From NCBI GenBank assembly GCA_050693155.1, contig JBOGWA010000106.1, forward strand, positions 1 to 29,428: a stretch of 29,428 bases of DNA, given 5' to 3'. A program made the position numbers and the translations under genes. This stretch comes from JBOGWA01 sp050693155. Lineage in GTDB: Bacteria; Actinomycetota; UBA4738; CALAEC01. Shown piece by piece: positions 1-8,097 of the stretch (positions within the stretch are counted from its first letter, which is position 1; each line of letters opens with the position of its first letter). The notes under the pieces are model-generated. The model saw only the letters and a list, made by a program, of their open reading frames with translations, was not told the DNA's origin and made no database searches.

Positions 1-286
1 CGACGATGTCGTCCGGCAGGGTCACCTTCTCGAGTGTGCTCCCGAGGACGAACTCGCCGGGATGAAGGATGAACGACTCCCCCTCGGGCACCTCCACCAA
101 CTCCGTGAGGTCCTCCATCGGCTTCCGCACGTCGATGTAGGCGTATCGCGCGTTGTGGAACACCCGGAACATGCTGTCGACGCGGATGTCGATGCTCGAC
201 GGCTGGACCATGCCGTTGTCGAACGGTTCGACGACGACGCGCCCAGACTCGATCTGCTTGCGAATGTCCCGATCGGAGAGGATCAC
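1..286 (-). CDS. dcd: dCTP deaminase, N-terminal part (runs off window edge)
   Basis: Reading the minus strand from a GTG at 286-284 gives about 95 residues beginning MILSDRDIRKQIESGRV, followed by VQPSSIDIRVDSMFRVF and FILHPGEFVLGSTLEKV. These are the N-terminal hallmarks of the Dcd/Dut-like trimeric family (the QPSSxDxR motif and the HPGEFxLGxT strand). Dcd deaminates dCTP to dUTP, and some actinobacterial forms also hydrolyse dUTP to dUMP, so it feeds dTMP synthesis in the cytoplasm. The catalytic Glu and C-terminal half lie outside the window, so deaminase versus bifunctional cannot be decided. Its start lies 2 bp after the stop codon of the Fe-S oxidoreductase gene, so the two are probably co-transcribed although their functions are not obviously linked. 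Confidence 0.93.
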   Translation of the reverse strand, partial: MILSDRDIRKQIESGRVVVEPFDNGMVQPSSIDIRVDSMFRVFHNARYAYIDVRKPMEDLTELVEVPEGESFILHPGEFVLGSTLEKVTLPDDIV

Positions 287-288
287 GC

Positions 289-2322
289 CTAGGAAGGTTC
301 GGCGGCGGCCTCGGCAGGCTCTGCCGGACGCCCACCGTTCGTTCCCACGGACTCCGCGACGATCTGAGCGATATCGCGGACCTCCATGTCGGCGCCCCTC
401 GCCTTCACGCCGTCGTCGAGCATGACAAGGCAATAGGGACAGGCGACGGCCATGACGTCGGCGCCCGTTGAGGCCGCTTCGTCGGCCCGCTCCTCGTTGA
501 CCCGCTTTCCGAGCCGCTCTTCCATCCACATGCGGGCGCCGCCGGCCCCGCAGCAAAAAGCGCGCTCGGCGTGTCTCGGCATCTCGGTCTGTCTGACGCC
601 TGGGACTCGGTCGAGGACTCCCCTCGGTTCTGCGTACACGCCGTTGTGGCGCCCGAGATAGCAGGGGTCGTGGTAAGTGAGGAGGGCTCGAACCTCGTTC
701 GTCGGCTGGAGCCGCCCCTCGTCCATGAGGCGTTGCAGGAGCTGCGTGTGGTGGATCACCTCGTAGTCCCCGCCGAAGTCCGGGTATTCGTTTCTCATCG
801 TGTTGAAGCAGTGTGGGCAGTTCACGATGATCTTCTTCGCGCCGACGGTATCGAGCGTCTGGATGTTCTCCTTGGCGAGCTCCTGGAACAGGAACTCGTT
901 CCCCATTCGCCGCGCGGGGTCCCCGTTGCAGAGCTCGCGCGGCCCGAGGATCGCAAACGGGATCGCCGCTTTTTGGAGAAGGCCCACGACCGCTTTGGCG
1001 ATGCCCTTCGAGCGGTCGTCGAACGACGCGGCGCATCCGACCCAGTAGAGGTATTCGGGCGCCTGACCGTCCTCCAGCACGCGAACCCCGAGACCTTCCG
1101 CCCACGCGGCTCGCTCGCTCTGGGCCATCCCCCAGGGGTTGCGGGTGCTCTCGAGATTTCGCAGCAAGAGTCCCGCCTCCTGAGGGAATCGGGACTCCGA
1201 CATGACGAGGTTCCTCCGCATGTCGACGATGTGGTCGACGTGCTCGATGTTCACCGGGCACTCCTGCATGCACGCCCCACACGTCGTGCAGTCCCAGACC
1301 ACCTCGTCCTCGACGACGTCGGGGTTGAGTGGGACCTTCTCGTACTCCTCTTTCAGCGCCTTGGAGTCGACGACGTCGACACCGTGGGTGAGGACGTGAT
1401 CGCGAAGGTTCATGATCAGGAGCTTCGGCGAGAGTGGCTTCCCCGTGTTCCAGGCTGGGCAGACGTCTTGGCAGCGGCCGCACTCCGTGCACGTGTAGGT
1501 GTCGAGAATCTGCTTCCACGTCAGGTCCTCGACGGTACCCGCCCCCAGCCTGGTGGTCTCGTCGAGCTTCTCCATGTCGAGCTCGAGCGACTCGAGCTTC
1601 CCCATCGGTTTCGTCTTCGAGAAGAAGACGTTGATCGCGCTCGTCACGATGTGCAGATGCTTCGAGTAGGGGATGTAAACGAGGAAGCCCAGGATGATCA
1701 CGATGTGCGCCCACAGGAACGCTTCGTGGAAGAAGCCCTGGATGCCGGCCCGCATGTTCTCGAACAGCGGCGCGACCGCGTTTGAGATCGGGGTCCACTC
1801 GGCCGGCGACTCGCTCACTCCCTGCGCGATCTTCACTGCGTTGAGAAAGACGAGGGTGAAGATCACGCCGAAGATCATCAGCAGGATGAAGTCGGCTTCC
1901 TCCAGATGGCTCCCTTTGAATCGATCGTGGCGCTTCACCTTCCGGAAGAAGAGCGCCATCCCGATCCCAACGAGGACGAGTCCCGCGAATATGTCCTGGA
2001 CGAACCCGAGCCATCCGCTCCGACCGATGAACGGCAGCGCGAACGTCTCGTCGAAGACTTCCCCGAAGGCTTCGGCCACGGTCGAGAGCAGCAGGACGAA
2101 CCCCCAGAAGATGAAAGCGTGCATGAGGCCAGGCCCGAGCCGCTGGAGAAGCTTCCGCTGCCCCAGGACGACCGTCGCCTCGAACTCCGCGCGTTTCGGG
2201 ATATCGGATAGCCGGTTCACGGGACTGCCGAGCCGTACCAGCTGAAAGAGCAGGTATGCCCGCTGCATGAACAGACCGCCCGCGATCGCGAGCAGGATCA
2301 GAAAGGAGATCGGCCCGAGCAT
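289..2322 (-). CDS. Membrane-bound (Fe-S) oxidoreductase, HdrD/CCG-domain type
   Basis: About 677 aa from ATG 2322. An N-terminal membrane domain of roughly 260 residues with about six hydrophobic segments (MLGPISFLILLAIAGG at the start) resembles the NarI-like cytochrome b domain. It is followed by two 4Fe-4S ferredoxin motifs (CTECGRCQDVCP near residue 278 and CTTCGACMQECP near 341) and two CCG domains (CNGDPARRMGNE, NCPHCFNTM, then HDPCYLGRHNGVY, FCCGAGGARMW, ACPYC). This is the architecture of actinobacterial Rv0338c-like heterodisulfide-reductase-related proteins, thought to pass electrons between a soluble donor (for example ETF) and the quinone pool. Donor and acceptor here are unknown. 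The frame stays open upstream, but the ATG at 2322 starts the first TM helix and lies 8 nt after a TAGACT box. The gene follows a cupredoxin lipoprotein and abuts dcd. Confidence 0.88.
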   Translation of the reverse strand: MLGPISFLILLAIAGGLFMQRAYLLFQLVRLGSPVNRLSDIPKRAEFEATVVLGQRKLLQRLGPGLMHAFIFWGFVLLLSTVAEAFGEVFDETFALPFIGRSGWLGFVQDIFAGLVLVGIGMALFFRKVKRHDRFKGSHLEEADFILLMIFGVIFTLVFLNAVKIAQGVSESPAEWTPISNAVAPLFENMRAGIQGFFHEAFLWAHIVIILGFLVYIPYSKHLHIVTSAINVFFSKTKPMGKLESLELDMEKLDETTRLGAGTVEDLTWKQILDTYTCTECGRCQDVCPAWNTGKPLSPKLLIMNLRDHVLTHGVDVVDSKALKEEYEKVPLNPDVVEDEVVWDCTTCGACMQECPVNIEHVDHIVDMRRNLVMSESRFPQEAGLLLRNLESTRNPWGMAQSERAAWAEGLGVRVLEDGQAPEYLYWVGCAASFDDRSKGIAKAVVGLLQKAAIPFAILGPRELCNGDPARRMGNEFLFQELAKENIQTLDTVGAKKIIVNCPHCFNTMRNEYPDFGGDYEVIHHTQLLQRLMDEGRLQPTNEVRALLTYHDPCYLGRHNGVYAEPRGVLDRVPGVRQTEMPRHAERAFCCGAGGARMWMEERLGKRVNEERADEAASTGADVMAVACPYCLVMLDDGVKARGADMEVRDIAQIVAESVGTNGGRPAEPAEAAAEPS

Positions 2323-2330
2323 CCCCACCG

Positions 2331-2359
2331 AGTCTAGGGAGAGGTTTGCGGTGGGGCAA
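2331..2359 (-). promoter_or_regulatory. Probable promoter of the Fe-S oxidoreductase (leaderless type)
   Basis: On the minus strand TTGCCC (2359-2354) and TAGACT (2336-2331) are separated by 17 bp. The -10 box ends 8 nt before the ATG at 2322 and there is no clear Shine-Dalgarno sequence, so the transcript probably begins at or next to the start codon. The site lies between the cupredoxin gene's stop and this gene. Confidence 0.5.
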
Positions 2360-2378
2360 TCCCGCGGCTTTGATTCCT

Positions 2379-2801
2379 CTATTCCAGGACGATCTCGCCC
2401 GCCATGCCTCCCTCGCGGTGGCCGGCAACCGAGCAATAGAACTCGAACCGATCCTCGAGTACCGAAGGGACTGCGAGCGTCAGACGAAGCGTCTCGCCGG
2501 CCTCCGCGGCCATCTGGAGGTTCAGCTCATTCACCGTGAAGGTGTGGAGCTCCACATCCCTGTTTCCGAACACGAAGGTCACCGTCTCCCCCACCGCGAG
2601 CGAGATCTCCGTCGGCTCGAAACGGAGGCCGCCGGGAGCCACAACCCGGATGACTCTCGCCGGACCTCGAACCTGCTTCGTGCTGGTGGTGGGCGAAGGG
2701 ACGTCGAGCGGTTGCACCACCCGTTCGCCGAATCCGCCATGCGAGCTGCACGAGGAGAAGAGAGCGGCCGCCGAGGCCACGAGGACGAACCGGACCAGCA
2801 T
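2379..2801 (-). CDS. Cupredoxin (plastocyanin-like) lipoprotein
   Basis: 140 aa from ATG 2801. The N-terminus MLVRFVLVASAAALFSSC is a lipoprotein signal peptide with a plausible lipobox Cys18, then a Ser/Thr/Pro linker. The C-terminal ~90 residues form a single cupredoxin domain with a full set of type 1 copper ligands: His86 (ELHTFTV), Cys123 and His128 (FYCSVAGHRE) and Met133. The protein is therefore likely a membrane-anchored extracellular blue-copper electron carrier. A GTG at 2822 preceded by AGAGG would add seven residues and is an alternative start. The gene is divergent from dnaK and lies upstream of a membrane Fe-S oxidoreductase on the same strand, suggesting an electron-transfer pair; that link is inference. 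Confidence 0.82.
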   Translation of the reverse strand: MLVRFVLVASAAALFSSCSSHGGFGERVVQPLDVPSPTTSTKQVRGPARVIRVVAPGGLRFEPTEISLAVGETVTFVFGNRDVELHTFTVNELNLQMAAEAGETLRLTLAVPSVLEDRFEFYCSVAGHREGGMAGEIVLE

Positions 2802-2859
2802 GCTAGGCAATTCTCTCACGGTGGCACCTCTGCGGCCCGGCGCCCGATCGGACCCAAAG

Positions 2860-2878
2860 TTGATAATCTGATGTTCAA
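2860..2878. promoter_or_regulatory. HAIR-like HspR operator overlapping the dnaK -35 box
   Basis: TTGA (2860-2863) and TCAA (2875-2878) are spaced over 19 bp exactly as in the HspR-binding HAIR element (CTTGAGT-N7-ACTCAAG), although the inner GT/AC bases are not conserved. It covers the -35 box, where a repressor would block polymerase. hspR is the fourth gene of the operon, which fits autoregulation. The match is degenerate. Confidence 0.5.
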
Positions 2879-2888
2879 TGTTTATATT
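2860..2888 (+). promoter_or_regulatory. dnaK operon promoter (sigma70-like)
   Basis: TTGATA (2860-2865) and TATATT (2883-2888) are separated by exactly 17 bp in a notably AT-rich stretch. Transcription would begin near 2895, about 38 nt before the dnaK ATG, leaving room for the strong AGGAGG ribosome site at 2922-2927. Confidence 0.75.
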
Positions 2889-2908
2889 TTGCCTACTGGT
2901 AGGCGAAA
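2887..2908. repeat. 22-bp palindrome at the dnaK transcription start
   Basis: GCCTAC-TG-GTAGGC (2891-2904) is a perfect inverted repeat. With its flanks it extends to 10-bp arms matching at 9 of 10 positions (TTTTGCCTAC / GTAGGCGAAA). It begins inside the -10 box and covers the predicted start site, the classic place for a repressor operator. It is neither CIRCE (TTAGCACTC-N9-GAGTGCTAA) nor a HAIR core, so the binding protein is unknown. As RNA it could also form a short hairpin. Confidence 0.55.
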
Positions 2909-2932
2909 CCAATATCACGACAGGAGGTTTTC

Positions 2933-4777
2933 ATGCCCAGATCGGTAGGTATCGACCTCGGCACGACGAACTCGGTCGTCGCCGTCCTCGAGGGCGGCGA
3001 GCCGACGGTCATCCCCAACGCAGAGGGAGCCCGGACCACCCCGTCCGTCGTCGGTTTCAAGGGCGGCGAGATTCTCGTCGGGGACGTTGCGAAGCGACAG
3101 GCCGTCACGAATCCCGACACCGTCCGCTCGATCAAGCGCGATATGGGGAAGAAAGACTGGTCCATTGAGGTGGAGGGAAAGAAGTGGACCCCCCAAGAGA
3201 TCTCCGCCCAGATCCTCGGAAAGCTCAAGAGAGATGCTGAGGCGTACCTCGGAGACAGCGTGACGCAGGCCGTCGTCACCGTGCCGGCTCATTTCGACGA
3301 CGCGCAGCGGCAAGCGACGAAGGAGGCCGGGCAGATCGCCGGGCTTGAAGTGCTCAGGATCATCAACGAGCCGACGGCTGCGTCTCTCGCCTACGGACTC
3401 GACAAGGAATCCGATCAGACGATTCTCGTCTTCGACCTCGGTGGCGGGACATTCGACGTCTCGCTCCTGGAGATCGGAGAGGGTGTCTTCGAGGTCAAGG
3501 CCACGTCGGGGAATACACAGCTCGGCGGAGACGACTGGGACGAGCGGATCATCGACTGGCTCGTCGATGGGTTCAAAAGCGCCCACGGCGTCGACCTCTC
3601 CCAGGACAAGATGGCCCTCCAGCGTCTGAAAGAGGCGGCCGAGAAGGCGAAGATCGAGCTCTCCTCGGTGGCTGAGGCCCAGATCAACCTACCGTTCATC
3701 ACGGCCACCAACGCGGGGCCGCTACACCTCGAGATGAAGCTCGCGCGTGCCGAGTTCGAGCGGATGACCGCCGAACTCGTCGAGGCGTGCAAGGGCCCGT
3801 TCCAGCAGGCCGTCAAGGACTGGGGGAAAGACATCGGGGCGGTGGACCACGTCATCCTCGTCGGTGGCGCGACCCGGATGCCGATGATCCAAAGCCTGGT
3901 TCGCGATCTCACGGGCGGCAAGGAGCCGCACAAGGGTGTGAACCCGGACGAGGTCGTTGCGGTCGGCGCGGCCATCCAGGCCGGGGTCCTCAAGGGCGAG
4001 GTCAAGGACGTTCTCCTTCTGGACGTCACCCCACTATCGCTCGGGATCGAGACCAAAGGCGGCATCTTCACCAAGCTCATCGAGCGCAACACCACGATTC
4101 CGACGAAGAAAGGCGAGATCTTCACGACCGCCGATGACAACCAGACGCAGGTGGAGGTCCACGTCCTTCAGGGCGAGGCCGAGACCGTGTTCTCACCCGG
4201 CGTGCGCAGCCTGGGCCGGTTCCAGCTGATGGGGATTCCGCCGGCGCCGAGAGGCATGCCGCAGATCGAGGTCACGTTCGATATCGACGCGAACGGCATC
4301 GTCAACGTCTCGGCAAAGGACACGGCCACCGGGAAGGAACAGGCGATGACGATCACCGGCGGCACCGCCCTCCCGAAGGAAGAGATCGACAAGATGATGC
4401 AGGACGCGGAGAAGTTCGCCGACGAAGACCGCCGGCGTCGCGAATCGGCGGAGACTCGCAATGCCGCCGACAACCTCGTGTACCAGTCGGAGAAGACGCT
4501 GGCAGACCTGGGCGACAAGGTGAGCGCCGAGGATCGGGAAGCTGTTGAGAAGGCGGCCGGAGACGTGAAGGAGGCGCTGAAGGGCGAGGACGTCGAGCAG
4601 ATCAAGCAGACGACCGAATCCCTGATGCAGGCTCTCCAGAAGGTCGGGCAGGCCGTCTACCAGCAGCAACAGTCGGCGCCGGCGGCGGATGCCGGGGGCG
4701 GGGATGCTCCCGGGGGAGAGGACGTCGTCGAGGGTGAGGTCGTGGAGGACGAGAGCGCCGAAGGAAGCGGCTCGTAG
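2933..4777 (+). CDS. dnaK: Chaperone DnaK (Hsp70)
   Basis: 614 aa, the usual actinobacterial length. The ATPase domain opens with PRSVGIDLGTTNSVVAV (phosphate 1) and contains VFDLGGGTFDVSLLEIG near residue 167 (phosphate 2) and VILVGGATRMPMIQ (adenosine motif). The interdomain linker VKDVLLLDVTPLSLGIET sits near 357-374, then the beta-sandwich substrate domain, a helical lid, and a Gly/Ala-rich tail ending VVEGEVVEDESAEGSGS. It is the cytoplasmic ATP-driven holdase/foldase working with GrpE and DnaJ encoded just downstream. The ATG at 2933 has a strong AGGAGG at 2922-2927. First gene of a tightly packed heat-shock operon. Confidence 0.98.
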   Translation: MPRSVGIDLGTTNSVVAVLEGGEPTVIPNAEGARTTPSVVGFKGGEILVGDVAKRQAVTNPDTVRSIKRDMGKKDWSIEVEGKKWTPQEISAQILGKLKRDAEAYLGDSVTQAVVTVPAHFDDAQRQATKEAGQIAGLEVLRIINEPTAASLAYGLDKESDQTILVFDLGGGTFDVSLLEIGEGVFEVKATSGNTQLGGDDWDERIIDWLVDGFKSAHGVDLSQDKMALQRLKEAAEKAKIELSSVAEAQINLPFITATNAGPLHLEMKLARAEFERMTAELVEACKGPFQQAVKDWGKDIGAVDHVILVGGATRMPMIQSLVRDLTGGKEPHKGVNPDEVVAVGAAIQAGVLKGEVKDVLLLDVTPLSLGIETKGGIFTKLIERNTTIPTKKGEIFTTADDNQTQVEVHVLQGEAETVFSPGVRSLGRFQLMGIPPAPRGMPQIEVTFDIDANGIVNVSAKDTATGKEQAMTITGGTALPKEEIDKMMQDAEKFADEDRRRRESAETRNAADNLVYQSEKTLADLGDKVSAEDREAVEKAAGDVKEALKGEDVEQIKQTTESLMQALQKVGQAVYQQQQSAPAADAGGGDAPGGEDVVEGEVVEDESAEGSGS

Positions 4778-4779
4778 CG

Positions 4780-5391
4780 ATGACCGACCGAAGGAAGAGC
4801 CACTCGACGGAGGAGCCCGGCGAGGGTGTCGAGCGGCCGAAGGTACGCGTGACCGACAAGCGGCGCTTCCTCACCGATGACGAGTCGTCGGGAGACCGCC
4901 CGGACGAGTCTTCGTCCTCGACGAGAGCAATCGTCGATGAAAACAACGAGCTCGCGAAGGCGAAAGCAGACGCCGCCGAGTACCTCGAACACTTGCAGCG
5001 GCTGAAGGCGGAATTCGACAACTACCGAAAGCGCATCCTCAAGGAGCAGACGCACGCGGTCGAGGTCGCGAGCGAGGCGCTCGTTCAGAAGCTCCTCGAG
5101 GTCCTGGACGAGTTCGAGCTCGCGCTCATTGCCGCCGGTGAGGCGCCCGATTTCGACAAGTTCCGGCGAGGCGTGGAGCTCGTTTACGCGAAGCTCATTG
5201 AGATCCTGAAGTCCGAGGGCCTGGATCGTATGGAGGCGGAAGGAAAACACTTCGACCCGGAGCATCACGAGGCGCTGCTCCAAACGGGTGGGGGAAGCGG
5301 CGAGCCGTACGTCGACGAGGTTCTTCGGCCCGGCTACACGCTACGGGGCCGCGTCATCCGTCCGGCGGGCGTGAGAGTCCGGCGGAAGTGA
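4780..5391 (+). CDS. grpE: Nucleotide exchange factor GrpE
   Basis: 203 aa starting 2 bp after the dnaK stop. An acidic, disordered N-terminus (about 1-50) leads into a long coiled coil with the family motif LKAEFDNYRKRILKEQ, then the C-terminal beta head with FDPEHHEALLQTGGGSG and YTLRGRVIRPAGVRV. GrpE is the dimeric exchange factor that releases ADP from DnaK and often acts as a thermosensor. The TGA stop overlaps the GTG start of dnaJ by 4 bp, so translation is probably coupled. Confidence 0.97.
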   Translation: MTDRRKSHSTEEPGEGVERPKVRVTDKRRFLTDDESSGDRPDESSSSTRAIVDENNELAKAKADAAEYLEHLQRLKAEFDNYRKRILKEQTHAVEVASEALVQKLLEVLDEFELALIAAGEAPDFDKFRRGVELVYAKLIEILKSEGLDRMEAEGKHFDPEHHEALLQTGGGSGEPYVDEVLRPGYTLRGRVIRPAGVRVRRK

Positions 5392-6509
5392 GCATCAACC
5401 GAGACTGGCTCGAGAAGGACTTCTACAAGGTTCTCGGCGTCCCGAAGAACGCATCGCAGGCCGAGATCAAGAAAGCCTACCGGCGATTGGCACAGAAGCA
5501 TCATCCCGACGCCAATCCCGGAGACCGGCCGGCCGTGGAGCGCTTCAAGGAGGTCTCGGCTGCCTACCACGTCCTCGGTCGGGAAAAGAAGCGCGCAGAG
5601 TACGACCGGGTCCGCGACATGGCCGGAGCCGGGTTCGGGGTCGGGGGCCGGGGGCCGGGCACGGGCGGATTCCGGTTCGAGGATTCCGTCTTCGGCGAGG
5701 GGCTGGAGGACCTTTTCGGGAACCTTTTCGGGGGCGGGTTCGGAGGAGCGGGGCGCCAGCACTCACGTGGTTCCGATCTCCAAGCGGACGTTCGTATCTC
5801 GTTCGAGGACGCGGTCCACGGGACGACCGTCTCATTCACCGTTCCCGCGGCGGAGCCGTGTGCGACCTGTGGTGGCTCCGGCGCGGAACCCGGTACGCGG
5901 GTCACGACCTGCCCGGAGTGCAGCGGAACCGGCTCGGTCGTGATCAACCAAGGACCATTCTCGATGGCGCGAACCTGCCCGCGTTGCTCGGGGACGGGAC
6001 GAGCGGTCGAGAAACTCTGCCCGGCATGCGGAGGCGCGGGTCACGTTCGCTCGAATCGCCCGCTGCGGGTCCGCATTCCTCCGGGCATCGAGGACGGTGC
6101 ACGGATTCGCCTCCAGGGCAAGGGAGAGCCGGGGCGACCGGGTGACCGGCCGGGCGACCTCTACGTGGGCGTTCGCGTCACGCCCCACCGCTTCTTTGGT
6201 CGCCGCGGCGCGGATCTGACCCTCACGCTTCCCGTGACGTTCCCGGAGGTCGCGCTCGGGGCAACGATCGAAGTGCCCACGTTGAATGGTTCCGTGAAGT
6301 TGAAGGTGCCGGCAGGAACGTCGGGAGGAAAGACCTTCCGGATACGCGGGAAGGGAATGCCGAGAACTCGCGGGGGCAACGGCGACCTGCTGGTCACCGT
6401 CCAGGTGGAGGTGCCGGCGCGGGTCTCGAAGGAGGAGAGGGAGCTGCTCAAGCGGTTCCAGGAAGCCTTGAAATCTGACCCACGAGCGAGTCTCGGTGAG
6501 TCTCGATAG
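5388..6509 (+). CDS. dnaJ: Co-chaperone DnaJ (type I Hsp40)
   Basis: 373 aa from a GTG overlapping the grpE stop. The J domain spans about 10-75 with the HPD triad at 39-41, which stimulates DnaK ATPase. A Gly/Phe-rich stretch follows (GRGPGTGGFRFED, NLFGGGFGGAG), then four zinc-finger CxxCxGxG repeats from about residue 158 (CATCGGSG, CPECSGTG, CPRCSGTG, CPACGGAG) and the C-terminal peptide-binding domains. All expected elements are present, so this is a full type I DnaJ. Actinobacteria often carry two dnaJ copies; the one in the dnaK operon is usually called dnaJ1. Confidence 0.97.
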   Translation: MSINRDWLEKDFYKVLGVPKNASQAEIKKAYRRLAQKHHPDANPGDRPAVERFKEVSAAYHVLGREKKRAEYDRVRDMAGAGFGVGGRGPGTGGFRFEDSVFGEGLEDLFGNLFGGGFGGAGRQHSRGSDLQADVRISFEDAVHGTTVSFTVPAAEPCATCGGSGAEPGTRVTTCPECSGTGSVVINQGPFSMARTCPRCSGTGRAVEKLCPACGGAGHVRSNRPLRVRIPPGIEDGARIRLQGKGEPGRPGDRPGDLYVGVRVTPHRFFGRRGADLTLTLPVTFPEVALGATIEVPTLNGSVKLKVPAGTSGGKTFRIRGKGMPRTRGGNGDLLVTVQVEVPARVSKEERELLKRFQEALKSDPRASLGESR

Positions 6510-6525
6510 GAGGAGGTGAAACTGG

Positions 6526-6915
6526 ATGGCGAAGCGAAGGGATCGACAGAGCGACCGGGCGGTCTACATCATCAGCGTTGCGGCGGAACTCGCCGGCGTG
6601 CATCCACAGACGCTTCGAATCTACGAGCGCAAGGGACTGCTTCGTCCCGCGAGGACCGCCGGGAACACGAGGCGGTACTCCGACGAGGACATCACCCGAC
6701 TCCAGGAGATCCAGGAGCTCACCCAGCATCGAGGCGTCAACCTCGCCGGCGTGAAGATGGTGCTGGAGCTCCAGGCTGAGCTTGAGCGGCTTCGCAGCAA
6801 GATGGAGGAGATGAGCAAACGCCTGGACCATCAACCGGTTGGTGAGCAGGGCGCATCGCCGACAGATCTGCTTCCACTCCGGAGCGTTCGGCTGCCGTGG
6901 GAAGAAGGCACGTAA
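6526..6915 (+). CDS. hspR: Heat-shock repressor HspR (MerR family)
   Basis: 129 aa. A MerR-type winged helix-turn-helix (VYIISVAAELAGVHPQTLRI, YERKGLLRPARTAGNTRRYS) is followed by a coiled-coil helix (ELQAELERLRSKMEEMSKRL) and a short tail. HspR represses the dnaK operon by binding HAIR inverted repeats, with DnaK as co-repressor in Streptomyces. Its place after dnaJ is the standard actinobacterial order. The ATG at 6526 has a strong AGGAGGTG site starting right at the dnaJ stop. A degenerate HAIR lies over the operon's -35 box at 2860-2878. Confidence 0.95.
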   Translation: MAKRRDRQSDRAVYIISVAAELAGVHPQTLRIYERKGLLRPARTAGNTRRYSDEDITRLQEIQELTQHRGVNLAGVKMVLELQAELERLRSKMEEMSKRLDHQPVGEQGASPTDLLPLRSVRLPWEEGT

Positions 6916-6918
6916 GGG

Positions 6919-8097
6919 ATGGCGGAAGCGCCCCGCCGATCACGCATCACCCTTGGCCTGATGCTGGCCGCAACCCTTCTTACCCTGGCCGTCGGCTACG
7001 CGGTCAAGCGTCCGTGCCTCGTGGGTCCGTGGGACGGACGGCAATACCGACAGCTCTGCTACTCGGACGTCGCCGGTCTCTACGAGGCTGAGGGTCTCGA
7101 CCGCGATCTCGTTCCTTACCTCGAGGTGACGAACGAGTACCCGGTGCTCACGGGATTCACCATGCTCCTGGGCGCCGTCCCGGCCGAGTCGTTCGCCTCG
7201 TTCTTCAATTGGACGGCCGGCCTGCTCGCACTTGCCGCACTCGGGACGGCGGCGATGCTCCACCGTCTCGCGAGAGAGCGCGCGCCCCTGTTCGCATTCG
7301 CACCAACACTGGCCGCATACGCATTCATGAATTGGGACCTCGTCGCCGTCGTCCTCGCAACGGGCGCGATGCTCGCCTACCGGCGTCGACAAGATGCGAG
7401 CGCCGGGGCTTTACTCGGACTTGGAGCCGCAGCGAAGCTCTACCCGGCGTTGCTGATCCTCCCCTTGGCGCTCGGACGCCTTCGACAGCGGCGTACGGAT
7501 GGCGCCGTTCGCCTTACCGGCGCGGCGATCGGAGCGTGGCTCGTCGTGAATCTCCCCATCGCGATCCTCGCCCCGGAAGCATGGTCGTATTTCTTCCGGT
7601 TCAACTCCACTCGCCCAGCCGACTGGGACAGCCTGTGGTACTTGGCCCAACGCCACGGCCTCCCGATCTCCACGACGGTCGTCAATGTTCTTTCTGCGGT
7701 CGCCTTCGTTGGGGTAAGCGCGCTCGTTTGGAAGGTGGTGAGCAGTCGCAACCCGCGTTTCCGCGCCTGGACGTTCGGATTCCCGCTCCTCGTCGCGTTC
7801 CTGCTGGCCGGAAAGGTCTACTCGCCGCAGTTCAGCCTTTGGCTACTCCCGTGGTTCGTCCTCGCTCTCCCGAACTGGCGGTTGTTCCTGCTCTTCTCCG
7901 TGACCGACGTGGCTGTGTTCGTCACGAGGTTCCAGTTCTTCGCCGAGCTGCAAGGCGTCGGCGGCGTCCCGTTCGGTTGGTTCGAGGCGGCGATCATCGC
8001 GAGGGCCCTCGTGCTCGTCATTTGCCTCGTCGCGTGGGTTCGCCATCACGCTCCCCGGACGGCGCCCGTACCCCGTCCGGTGGAGGCGCCCGCGTGA
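6919..8097 (+). CDS. GT87/DUF2029-like polyprenol-phosphate mannosyltransferase (membrane GT-C)
   Basis: 392 aa with about nine or ten hydrophobic segments. Features of the GT87/DUF2029 family include an extracytoplasmic loop rich in aromatic and acidic residues (GPWDGRQYRQLCYSDV, TNEYPVLTGF), the NWDLVAVVLA segment and LLGLGAAAKLYPALLILPLA. Family members (for example mycobacterial PimE-like enzymes) move mannose or arabinose from polyprenyl phosphate onto cell-envelope lipids or glycans on the outer face of the membrane; donor and acceptor here are unknown. It begins 3 bp after hspR and its stop overlaps the next gene's start, so it appears to belong to the heat-shock transcription unit. 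Confidence 0.75.
   Translation: MAEAPRRSRITLGLMLAATLLTLAVGYAVKRPCLVGPWDGRQYRQLCYSDVAGLYEAEGLDRDLVPYLEVTNEYPVLTGFTMLLGAVPAESFASFFNWTAGLLALAALGTAAMLHRLARERAPLFAFAPTLAAYAFMNWDLVAVVLATGAMLAYRRRQDASAGALLGLGAAAKLYPALLILPLALGRLRQRRTDGAVRLTGAAIGAWLVVNLPIAILAPEAWSYFFRFNSTRPADWDSLWYLAQRHGLPISTTVVNVLSAVAFVGVSALVWKVVSSRNPRFRAWTFGFPLLVAFLLAGKVYSPQFSLWLLPWFVLALPNWRLFLLFSVTDVAVFVTRFQFFAELQGVGGVPFGWFEAAIIARALVLVICLVAWVRHHAPRTAPVPRPVEAPA

Noticed and set aside
571..1785. 404-codon open frame on the plus strand
   Set aside because: It is antisense to the Fe-S oxidoreductase, whose cysteine motifs are clear; long antisense frames are expected at this GC content.
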